From assembly GCA_902475475.1 (NCBI GenBank), contig CABRZY010000130.1:1-5087 (forward strand): a stretch of 5,087 nucleotides of DNA. The letters run 5' to 3'. Source of the stretch: an uncultured Collinsella sp. (GTDB taxonomy: Bacteria; Actinomycetota; Coriobacteriia; Coriobacteriales; Coriobacteriaceae). Made by a program: the position numbers and the translations under genes. The notes under the pieces are model-generated. The model was not told the origin of the DNA. It saw nothing but the letters and a program-made list of their open reading frames with translations, and searched no databases. Shown here piece after piece: positions 1-5,087 of this stretch; position 1 is the first letter of the stretch, and every line of letters starts with the position of its first letter.

Positions 1-160
1 ACGCCGGCAAGCTGGCGGCCGATCCGCCCACGGCGAGCTGCGCGTTGGCGACAAAGTCGATCGTCACCGTGTTGGTGATGGAGCCGGCCATCGGATTGGT
101 GGCGCGAATTTCCTCTACGGCCTTGACCATATGTTGCTTAAGCTGTTCCGAATCAATCAC
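1..160 (-). CDS. thiM: Hydroxyethylthiazole kinase ThiM, N-terminal 53 residues, cut by window edge
   Basis: ThiM phosphorylates 4-methyl-5-(2-hydroxyethyl)thiazole with ATP in the thiamin salvage pathway in the cytoplasm. Read on the minus strand from a GTG at 160-158, the fragment contains SITNTVTIDFVANAQLAVG at residues 27-45. This matches the ThiM N-terminal pattern in which an ITN motif precedes an FVAN-L-A-G stretch next to the thiazole site. The GTG start is preferred because AAGGAGG lies 8 bases upstream; a closer ATG in another frame hits a stop after four codons. An internal ATG at codon 11 has no good ribosome site. The rest of the gene lies outside the window, so the kinase half cannot be judged. 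After GGSAA the sequence reads SLPA, where I expected a few more residues; this may be normal variation. The TPP riboswitch immediately upstream independently supports a thiamin gene. Confidence 0.88.
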   Translation of the reverse strand, partial: MIDSEQLKQHMVKAVEEIRATNPMAGSITNTVTIDFVANAQLAVGGSAASLPA

Positions 161-168
161 TGCACATG

Positions 169-175
169 CCTCCTT
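169..175 (-). promoter_or_regulatory. Ribosome binding site that sets the GTG start of thiM
   Basis: The minus strand reads AAGGAGG, a full Shine-Dalgarno match, 8 bases before the GTG at 160. The ATG that overlaps the spacer leads to a stop after four codons, so the GTG is the only sensible start at this site. Confidence 0.75.
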
Positions 176-182
176 GGCATAG

Positions 183-213
183 AAAAGGGGCGCTGTGCAT
201 AGACAGCGCCCCT
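183..213 (-). terminator. Intrinsic terminator of the thiM TPP riboswitch
   Basis: On the minus strand AGGGGCGCTGT pairs perfectly with ACAGCGCCCCT, an 11-bp stem with a six-base loop, followed directly by a short T run. It lies between the TPP aptamer and the thiM ribosome site, so it is the likely expression platform: TPP binding would favour premature termination. I did not find a long antiterminator. The best candidate is a 5-bp pairing of CCTGT in the aptamer 3' half with ACAGG at the foot of the terminator. The plus-strand side has no T run, so it should work only toward thiM. Confidence 0.88.
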
Positions 214-221
214 GTAAAGGC

Positions 222-318
222 GGCATGCTCCCTACGCCAGCATTAACTGACAGGTTCAAAGGATTGGGCCCCATGCCCTCTCAGCCTTGTGGTTTGCACC
301 GCCGGCACTCCCGCATCG
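222..318 (-). promoter_or_regulatory. TPP (THI-box) riboswitch aptamer upstream of thiM
   Basis: The minus strand carries the conserved blocks of the TPP aptamer in the right order: GGGAGTGCC at 312-304, then CTGAGAGGGC, then GAACCTG, and finally GCTGGCGTAGGGA ending near 229. The closing P1 helix can be formed by ATGC near 316-313 with GCAT just after the GGGA block. The CTGAGA block contacts the pyrimidine ring and the GCG/ACCTG part lies near the pyrophosphate pocket in known TPP riboswitches. A terminator follows about 10 bases downstream, pointing to transcriptional control of thiM. Outer boundaries are approximate. Confidence 0.95.
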
Positions 319-330
319 AATCTGTTGTTC

Positions 331-389
331 CCTATACTAGCGCACCTGCCAAAAAGGGACAGGTTTATTTTGGCAGGTCGTTACAATAG
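331..389. promoter_or_regulatory. Divergent promoter region with a perfect 11-bp inverted repeat
   Basis: ACCTGCCAAAA (344-354) and TTTTGGCAGGT (368-378) form a perfect inverted repeat with a 13-base spacer, midway between the thiM riboswitch leader and the HAD gene. Possible -10 boxes flank it almost symmetrically: TACAAT at 382-387 on the plus strand and TAGTAT at 339-334 on the minus strand. Seventeen-base spacing would put both -35 regions at the repeat centre, but neither looks like TTGACA. There is no following T run, so it does not look like a terminator. A protein operator controlling one or both directions is the simplest reading; the promoters themselves are weak calls. Confidence 0.45.
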
Positions 390-415
390 GTAGGACCGAT
401 ACGAATGGGGGCCTT

Positions 416-1324
416 ATGATTAAACTTGTGCTGACCGATATGGACGATACACTGATTCCAGCCGGGCATGACGGCGCCAGCGACTACGCCATTGAGGGTA
501 TTCATGCCATGCAGGCGGCGGGTCTGCACTTTGGGCCGGTTTCGGGTCGTCAGCCGTCCGCGATGGGCTGGATGTTCAAAAACCGTTCCGAGTGTTTTTC
601 GACCGGTGCGTTCTGTAACGGCCAGGTGATGTTTGTCGACGGCGAAGTAGTCGCTTCGCGCGCAATCGACAACGATGCTCTGATGCGTTTGGCTGACTAT
701 CTGGAGCAAGAGACCGACGATACATTTCTAAAAGTCTACAGTCTGGGCGATGACTTTTGGGGCAACGATGCCTATTGCGTGACGAGCAATCCCGAGCGTG
801 TGCGTCGCGCTATGGAGTCGGGCGGCAATGCGTGGCTCAAAGGCGAAGAGGCCCCGTGTCGTCCCGTCGTCGATGGCGCGCCGGTGTTTAAGGCGAATAT
901 CTGGAGTGCCCGTTCGCGTGAGGAGCTCGCGGAGCTACGCGAGCGCGTTGCCGTTGAGGTGCCGGAACTCTCGCTTGTGTTTCCCAACAACCGAGTGCGC
1001 CTGTTCGACATCCTTCCGGATGGTTGGGACAAGGGCTGCGCTGCGCTGGAGCTGGCGCGCGCCTTGGGCCTGACGCCCGACGAGGTGGCCGTATTTGGCG
1101 ATTCCGATAACGATCTGCCCATGATCGATGCCGTTCCCAACTCCGTTGCAGTCGCCAATGCCAATGAGGCCGTCACGGCTGCCGCGCGCTGGCATATCGG
1201 CGCCGCGGCAGATGATGCGGTCGCCGGGGCTCTGCATCAGATTGCCGCCTGCGCCGCGACGGGGGAGATGCCGCCGTTTATGCGTCAGGAGGGTGCAGCC
1301 GACGCGAATTTCGCGAACAGCTAA
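416..1324 (+). CDS. HAD-IIB (Cof-like) phosphatase
   Basis: This is a 302-residue HAD superfamily hydrolase of the Cof/IIB type, soluble and Mg-dependent. All four HAD motifs are visible. Motif I is DMDDT at 8-12 with nucleophile Asp8 and acid/base Asp10. Motif II is VSGRQ with Ser43. Motif III is Lys206 in GWDKGCA. Motif IV is GDSDNDLPMI at 228-237 with acidic residues at 229 and 233. The roughly 110 residues between motifs II and III are the C2-type cap that sets substrate choice. The ATG at 416 gives motif I at the very N terminus, as is usual, with a weak GGGGG ribosome site 4 bases upstream. The last 25 or so residues are a poorly conserved tail. Substrates of this family are sugar phosphates, nucleotides, FMN, PLP or, for E. 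coli Cof, a thiamin pyrimidine pyrophosphate. The divergent thiM makes a thiamin role conceivable, but the substrate cannot be read from the sequence. The LysR gene follows after 10 bases. Confidence 0.9.
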   Translation: MIKLVLTDMDDTLIPAGHDGASDYAIEGIHAMQAAGLHFGPVSGRQPSAMGWMFKNRSECFSTGAFCNGQVMFVDGEVVASRAIDNDALMRLADYLEQETDDTFLKVYSLGDDFWGNDAYCVTSNPERVRRAMESGGNAWLKGEEAPCRPVVDGAPVFKANIWSARSREELAELRERVAVEVPELSLVFPNNRVRLFDILPDGWDKGCAALELARALGLTPDEVAVFGDSDNDLPMIDAVPNSVAVANANEAVTAAARWHIGAAADDAVAGALHQIAACAATGEMPPFMRQEGAADANFANS

Positions 1325-1334
1325 GGAGACAGCC

Positions 1335-2231
1335 ATGAAGCTCCAGCAGCTCAGATATGTCGTCAAAGTTGCCGAATGCGGCAGCATTACCGAGGCCTCG
1401 CGCCGTCTCTTTGTGTCGCAGCCTTCGATTACCGCGTCGATTCGCGATCTCGAAAACGAGATGGGTGTGCACATCTTTGAGCGCACCAACAAGGGCGTCA
1501 TTGTGTCCGAGGAAGGCGAGACCTTCTTGGGCTATGCGCGCCAGGTACTCGACCAGGCCGACCTACTCGAGGGCAAGTACAAGGGCGCATCCGAGCAGGT
1601 GCCGCACTTTAGTGTGAGCTGCCAGCATTATTCCTTTGCCGTCAACGCGTTTGTCGACGTGATCCGCGAGTTCGATGCCGCGCGTTACGACTTCACCCTG
1701 CGCGAGGAGCAGACTCACGAGATTATCGAGGATGTCGCGCATATGAAAAGCGAACTGGGCATCCTGTACTTATCCGAGCATAACCGCGAGGTCATCGAGC
1801 GCATGCTGGTGGCCAACGAGCTCGTGTTCGAAGGACTCTTCTGCGCCACGCCGCATGTCTTCGTCTGCGCCGACCATCCGCTGGCGGACCGCTCCAGCGT
1901 GACGCTCGAGGATCTGGAAGACTACCCGTTCCTGTCCTACGAGCAGGGCAGCTACAACTCGTTTTACTATTCCGAGGAGCTGACCTCGACGTTCGAGCGT
2001 CGCAAAAATATCCGCGTGCGCGACCGTGCGACGTTGTTCAATTTGGCCATGGGCCTCAACGGCTACACGGTATGCTCGGGCGTGATCAGCCACGAGCTCA
2101 ACGGCCCCGGCATTATCTCGATTCCGCTCGACGTGGACGAGTACATGGAGATTGGCATCATCACGCGCAAGAACACGACGCTTACGCGCTACGGTCGGGC
2201 CTATATCGACGCGATTCGTCAGCATATCTAG
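1335..2231 (+). CDS. LysR-type transcriptional regulator
   Basis: This 298-residue protein has the usual LysR-family length and layout. The N-terminal winged helix-turn-helix spans about residues 1-65, with the core GSITEASRRLFVSQPSI at 16-32 and the wing region FERTNKGV near 48-55. A linker helix follows to about 85, and a two-lobed periplasmic-binding-like effector domain runs from about 92 to 298. The start at 1335 is chosen because AAGGAGA overlaps the stop of the HAD gene six bases ahead and the helix-turn-helix then begins at its standard position. The same frame stays open upstream to 1128, but that would add 69 unlikely residues inside the HAD gene. The 10-base gap to the HAD gene suggests co-transcription. 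The effector is unknown. Its downstream neighbour is a MetE-like gene with a LysR-type palindrome in between, so regulation of that gene, possibly in response to a sulfur or methionine metabolite, is a reasonable inference. Confidence 0.93.
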   Translation: MKLQQLRYVVKVAECGSITEASRRLFVSQPSITASIRDLENEMGVHIFERTNKGVIVSEEGETFLGYARQVLDQADLLEGKYKGASEQVPHFSVSCQHYSFAVNAFVDVIREFDAARYDFTLREEQTHEIIEDVAHMKSELGILYLSEHNREVIERMLVANELVFEGLFCATPHVFVCADHPLADRSSVTLEDLEDYPFLSYEQGSYNSFYYSEELTSTFERRKNIRVRDRATLFNLAMGLNGYTVCSGVISHELNGPGIISIPLDVDEYMEIGIITRKNTTLTRYGRAYIDAIRQHI

Positions 2232-2277
2232 GCTGCTGTGCTCCGCACGGTTCAAGTCTCTTTATGACAGTCCAGAC

Positions 2278-2300
2278 TGATATAGGAAACATCTATATCA
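2278..2300. promoter_or_regulatory. Probable LysR-type operator: TGATATAG-N7-CTATATCA
   Basis: Two perfect 8-base arms (2278-2285 and 2293-2300) flank a 7-base spacer. The core TAG-N7-CTA contains the T-N11-A pattern typical of LysR-family recognition sites. It lies 47 bases after the lysR stop and 87 bases before the MetE-like start. An AT-rich stretch follows (2305-2323, with TATATT at 2315-2320 as a possible -10 and no good -35), as expected of an activator-dependent promoter. The assignment to the adjacent LysR protein is inference. Confidence 0.6.
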
Positions 2301-2332
2301 AACTGTTATAAACGTATATTTTACGATGGTCA

Positions 2333-2346
2333 TATGAGCGCTCATA
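2333..2346. promoter_or_regulatory. Perfect 14-bp palindrome TATGAGC-GCTCATA
   Basis: The palindrome has no central spacer and lies 41 bases before the MetE-like start, downstream of the possible -10 boxes, so it may fall near or after the transcription start. A loop-free palindrome folds poorly as RNA, which favours a dimeric DNA-binding repressor site. It differs in sequence from the LysR-type site 33 bases upstream, so a second regulator is possible. No protein can be assigned. Confidence 0.4.
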
Positions 2347-2373
2347 CTCTGTCCCAGTAAAGCAACCAATGCA

Positions 2374-2380
2374 AAGGGAG
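2374..2380 (+). promoter_or_regulatory. Ribosome binding site that sets the MetE-like start at 2387
   Basis: AAGGGAG ends 6 bases before the ATG at 2387. An earlier in-frame ATG at 2369 would place this site inside the coding region and has no Shine-Dalgarno of its own, so the later start is preferred. Confidence 0.75.
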
Positions 2381-2386
2381 ATATCT

Positions 2387-3520
2387 ATGAGCACTTCGAT
2401 TCAACCGAACGCGCCGTTTCGCGCCGATATCGTCGGCAGCTTTCTTCGTCCGCAGGCTGTAAAGGACGCCCGTGCCGCCTATGTCGCGGGTAAACTCGAC
2501 GCTTCCGGCCTTAAGGCCGTCGAGGACGATGCCATTCGCGATTTGGTGGCCAAGCAGAAGGCCGCCGGCCTGCAGGTGATCACCGATGGCGAGTTCCGCC
2601 GCAGCTACTGGCACCTCGATTTTATGTGGGGCCTTAACGGCATTGAGCGCCGCACCTCACGCACGGGTTATATGTTCCATGACGAGGAGACGACGGCCGA
2701 CACCGCCGTGGTTACCGGTCCCATTAGCGGCGAGAACCACCCGTTCGTCGAGCATTTTAAGTTCGTCAAGGCGCTTGAGGAGGAGGGCCAGGTCGCACGC
2801 CAGACCATTCCGGCGCCGATCCAGACGTTCTCTGAGGTCACGCTCGATCGCTGCGATGGCCAGCAGGAGAGCCTGCGCGCTGTCTATAAGACCGATGAGG
2901 AACTTGCCGACGCCATTGCAGCCGCTTATCGCACGGTGATCGCCGACCTGTACGCAGCAGGCTGCCGCAACATCCAGTTTGATGACTGCACCTGGGGCAT
3001 CTACTGCGATACCGATTTTGTCGCCAAAACCGGCATGAGCCCGGTCGACCTGCAAAAGGTAAGCGAGCTGGGCGTGGCGCTCAACAACGCCGCCATCGAG
3101 GGCAAGCCCGACGATTTGGTCATCAACACGCACGTGTGCCGCGGCAACTACCACTCCACCTACGCTTTTGAAGGCGGCTACGACCCTATCGCTCCGTATC
3201 TGTTCGCACATGAGAATGTCGATGCGTTCTATCTGGAGTTCGACACGCCGCGCGCCGGCGGCTTTGAGCCGCTCAAGTACGTCGCTCCCGGCAAGAAGGT
3301 CGTGCTGGGCTTGGTAACCACCAAGGCGGCAGAGCTCGAGAACGAGGATGTTATCGTCGAGCGCATCCGCGAAGCCGCTAAGTACGTGCCGCTCGAGAAT
3401 CTGTACCTGTCGCCCCAGTGCGGCTTTGCCAGCTGCGAGATTGGCAACAAGCTGACCGAGGACGAGCAATGGGCGAAGATCGCGCTGGTCAAGCGCATTG
3501 CCGAGCGCGTTTGGAAGTAA
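2387..3520 (+). CDS. Standalone MetE C-terminal-domain-like zinc methyltransferase (YxjG/YxjH type)
   Basis: This 377-residue protein resembles the catalytic C-terminal half of cobalamin-independent methionine synthase, a (beta/alpha)8 barrel that activates a thiol such as homocysteine on zinc. The expected zinc ligands are all present: His249 and Cys251 in NTHVCRG, Glu284 in YLEFD, and Cys345 in SPQCGFAS. An N-terminal VGSFLRP (16-22) and TDGEFRRSYW (66-75) match the barrel start of this family. QFDDCTWG (197-204) sits where MetE has its QVDEPA-like segment. The N-terminal MetE domain that helps hold polyglutamyl-methyltetrahydrofolate is absent, and the length fits the family of short homologues typified by Bacillus YxjG and YxjH. 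Methionine synthesis from homocysteine is likely, but the methyl donor cannot be read from sequence. Names such as 5-methyltetrahydropteroyltriglutamate-homocysteine methyltransferase may overstate what is known. No SAM or cobalamin riboswitch is visible in the leader; control by the upstream LysR is inferred. Confidence 0.9.
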   Translation: MSTSIQPNAPFRADIVGSFLRPQAVKDARAAYVAGKLDASGLKAVEDDAIRDLVAKQKAAGLQVITDGEFRRSYWHLDFMWGLNGIERRTSRTGYMFHDEETTADTAVVTGPISGENHPFVEHFKFVKALEEEGQVARQTIPAPIQTFSEVTLDRCDGQQESLRAVYKTDEELADAIAAAYRTVIADLYAAGCRNIQFDDCTWGIYCDTDFVAKTGMSPVDLQKVSELGVALNNAAIEGKPDDLVINTHVCRGNYHSTYAFEGGYDPIAPYLFAHENVDAFYLEFDTPRAGGFEPLKYVAPGKKVVLGLVTTKAAELENEDVIVERIREAAKYVPLENLYLSPQCGFASCEIGNKLTEDEQWAKIALVKRIAERVWK

Positions 3521-3643
3521 CGCTAGCGTTTGCAGGTGGCGGCGCGTGCGAGGCATTGCGTATCGCGTACAATGGTTCGGATCGTATCGTTCGGGCAGGT
3601 TATCCGATATGCCTGATCGCCCTTCCATCATGAAAGGACTTCC

Positions 3644-4968
3644 ATGTCCCAATCCTCGACGCCCGCCGTCACCGATGCCATCTACGATGCATCATCGCTC
3701 GGCCGCCCGCGCATGTTCGTGTTGGGTTTGCAACACATGTTTGCGATGTTCGGAGCCACGGTGCTCGTGCCCGTGCTCACCGGCCTTTCCGTTTCGGCGA
3801 CGCTTCTGTTCGCCGGCATCGGCACGCTGCTGTTTCATTTTCTATCGCGTGGTAAGGTGCCCGCGTTTCTGGGCTCGTCGTTTGCCTTTATCGCGGGTTA
3901 TGCCGCCATTGCACCCAACGGCGAGGCCGAGCTTTTGCCCTACGCTTGCCTGGGCGTTGCCTGCGCCGGCCTGCTCTATCCGGTGCTGGCGGCGCTGTTC
4001 CGCGCATTTGGCGCCAAACGTGTCATGCGCTTCTTTCCGCCGGTGGTGACCGGCCCCATCGTCATTTCCATCGGCCTGATCCTAGCGAGCTCTGCCATTG
4101 CCAACTGTCAGACCAACTGGCTTGTCGCCGTTATCGCTGTGGCCGTGATCATCATCTGCAACATCTGGGGCCGCGGCATGGTCAAGATCGTGCCGATTCT
4201 GCTGGGCGTGGTGGTGAGCTATGCCGTTGCGGCTGCGTTGGGTGAGGTCGACTTCTCTGGCGTCGCAGCTGCCCCCTGGGTTGGCTTGCCCGTCGTGTGG
4301 GACAACACCGTGTTTGCGCTCTTTGGACCGCAGTTCGATAGCGGTCTTGCCACGACGGCCATCATCACCATCATGCCGCTGGCCTTTGCAACTATGATCG
4401 AGCATATCGGCGATATCTCCGCCATTGGCTCTACCTGCGAACGCAATTACATTGCCGATCCCGGTCTGCACCGTACCTTGCTCGGCGATGGCCTGGCGAC
4501 CATCTTGGCATCGCTTTTTGGCGCCCCCGCCAATACGACGTATGGCGAGAACACCGGCGTGCTTGCCCTGACGCGCGTGTTCGACCCGCGCGTGATTCGC
4601 ATTGCCGCCTGCTGCGCCATCGTGCTTTCGTTCTGCCCCAAGTTTGCTGCTGTGATCGCTGCCATGCCGGCGTGTGTAATCGGCGGCGTGTCGCTCGTGC
4701 TCTACGGCATGATCAGCGCCGTGGGCGTTCGCAACCTTATCGAAAACCAGGTTGATTTCCAGAACAACCGCAATGTGCTGGTTGCGGCTTTGGTGCTCGC
4801 GGCATTGCCTACAGTACCGCCGGTGCCATCGTGCTGGAGCTGGGCGGCGTGACGATTTCGCTTTCGGGCCTTGCCGTGGGCTCGCTGGTGGGCATTGTGC
4901 TCAACGCCATCCTGCCCGGTAATGACTTTGAGTTCGATACTTCCGAGCTTGAGGAGACTGCTGAATAG
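3644..4968 (+). CDS. uraA: UraA-type uracil permease (NCS2/NAT family), frameshifted near the 3' end
   Basis: This inner-membrane nucleobase-proton symporter imports uracil for pyrimidine salvage. The N-terminal LGLQHMFAMFGATVLVP (27-43) and PAFLGSSFAF (73-82) are family signatures, and hydrophobic segments recur through the protein. The two substrate and proton glutamates of the family are seen as Glu253 in MIEHIGD and Glu302 in YGENTG. ENTGVLALTR (302-311) fits the NAT signature, and Glu with TR favours uracil over xanthine. AAAGGA lies 5 bases before the ATG. In frame, translation stops at 4852 after 402 residues with an atypical tail from about residue 387. The next frame from 4804 to the stop at 4968 encodes the missing family-like C terminus. 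One lost G at about 4799-4803 explains this; repaired, the protein would be about 441 residues, normal for UraA. The cause could be a real mutation or a sequencing error. The gene is 123 bases after the MetE-like gene with no terminator between. Confidence 0.88.
4804..4968 (+). pseudogene. Detached C-terminal segment of the uracil permease
   Basis: The frame starting at ATT 4804 reads IAYSTAGAIVLELGG, then a hydrophobic stretch LSGLAVGSLVGIVLNAIL, then an acidic tail ending at TAG 4966-4968. This matches the last membrane segment and cytoplasmic tail of UraA-family permeases. It has no start codon or ribosome site of its own and follows the upstream frame directly if one base is restored. Without it the permease would lose most of the penultimate and all of the last membrane helix. 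Confidence 0.8.
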
Positions 4969-4988
4969 TAGCTGCGTTCAGCCAAATT

Positions 4989-5030
4989 AAAAATGGCGTC
5001 CATGCGTATGTACGCGTGGACGCTATTTTT
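4989..5030. terminator. Strong, nearly symmetric intrinsic terminator after uraA
   Basis: A run of five A, then a 15-base arm (4994-5008), a two-base centre, a 15-base arm (5011-5025) and five T form a long hairpin. The only imperfect positions are two G-T type pairs. The stem is rich in G and C at its middle and ends in a T run on the plus strand and, by symmetry, on the minus strand. It lies 20 bases after the permease stop. It should end plus-strand transcription and could also stop transcripts from a convergent gene beyond the window. Confidence 0.9.
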
Positions 5031-5050
5031 AAGGCTCTGTTAGACCAGGA

Positions 5051-5080
5051 TTGACATACATGTGTCCCCACGGTGCCATA
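5051..5080 (+). promoter_or_regulatory. Possible promoter for a gene beyond the window
   Basis: A full consensus -35, TTGACA, lies at 5051-5056, just after the terminator. Seventeen bases later TGCCAT is only a weak -10 match. The -35 overlaps an imperfect palindrome GACA-N6-TGTC (5053-5066) that could be an operator. Nothing coding is visible in these last bases. Confidence 0.3.
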
Positions 5081-5087
5081 TCGTTGA

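Noticed and set aside
195..389. Short plus-strand open frame over the thiM leader
   Set aside because: It runs antisense across the TPP aptamer and terminator, which fully explain the conservation of this stretch.
1128..1334. Upstream extension of the LysR frame into the HAD gene
   Set aside because: The added 69 residues are arginine- and proline-rich out-of-frame translation of the HAD gene. The helix-turn-helix and a good ribosome site both fix the start at 1335.
2232..2386. SAM (S-box) or cobalamin riboswitch upstream of the MetE-like gene
   Set aside because: The region is short and AT-rich and lacks the conserved blocks and terminator of either class.
3519..3530. Perfect 12-bp palindrome AACGCTAGCGTT at the stop of the MetE-like gene
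   Set aside because: It has no loop and no following T run, so it is not an intrinsic terminator. It overlaps the stop codon, and I have no other support for a binding site.
3568..3573. TACAAT as a -10 box for the permease
   Set aside because: No acceptable -35 lies 15 to 19 bases upstream, so I could not support a promoter here, although one is needed if the permease is not read through from the MetE-like gene.
2657..3652. Long minus-strand open frame (331 codons) opposite the MetE-like gene
   Set aside because: It is the antisense shadow of a well-supported gene with intact zinc ligands. GC-rich codon bias leaves the opposite frame open. It shows no recognisable domain and no clear ribosome site.
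4796..4804. Programmed -1 ribosomal frameshift in the permease
   Set aside because: The bases do not form an X-XXY-YYZ slippery heptamer, I saw no downstream stimulatory stem, and UraA-family permeases are not known for such recoding. A deletion or sequence error is simpler.

Overview
The window is a GC-rich, gene-dense stretch of a bacterial chromosome. Codon use with many GCC, CGC and GTC codons, clear Shine-Dalgarno sites and a TPP-riboswitch-controlled thiM suggest a Gram-positive actinobacterium. My best guess is the Coriobacteriia, close to Collinsella. That is a judgement from protein flavour and composition, not from a search.

Layout. On the minus strand, positions 1-160 hold the 5' end of thiM (hydroxyethylthiazole kinase). 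Its leader holds a TPP riboswitch aptamer (about 222-318) followed by an intrinsic terminator (183-213). Positions 319-415 form a divergent regulatory region with a perfect 11-bp inverted repeat. On the plus strand, a HAD-IIB (Cof-like) phosphatase (416-1324) is followed 10 bases later by a LysR-type regulator (1335-2231), probably in one transcript. An AT-rich control region (2232-2386) carries a LysR-type palindrome and a second perfect palindrome. It leads into a 377-residue standalone MetE C-terminal-like zinc methyltransferase (2387-3520). A UraA/NCS2 uracil permease follows (3644-4968). Its reading frame is broken by an apparent one-base deletion near 4799-4803. A strong, nearly symmetric terminator (4989-5030) closes the plus-strand block. 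The last 57 bases hold a consensus -35 hexamer and no gene.

How the parts may work together. Thiazole salvage by ThiM is switched off by TPP through the riboswitch. The neighbouring Cof-like phosphatase belongs to a family in which E. coli Cof acts on a thiamin pyrimidine pyrophosphate, so a link to thiamin metabolism is possible but unproven. The LysR regulator lies just upstream of the methionine-synthase-like gene, and the palindrome between them fits regulation of that gene by this LysR. The permease would import uracil and may be an independent unit.

Most of this is ordinary core metabolism. I saw no mobile element, CRISPR array, tRNA, rRNA, toxin-antitoxin pair or defence system. The points that deserve a second look are the permease frameshift and the three palindromic sites.
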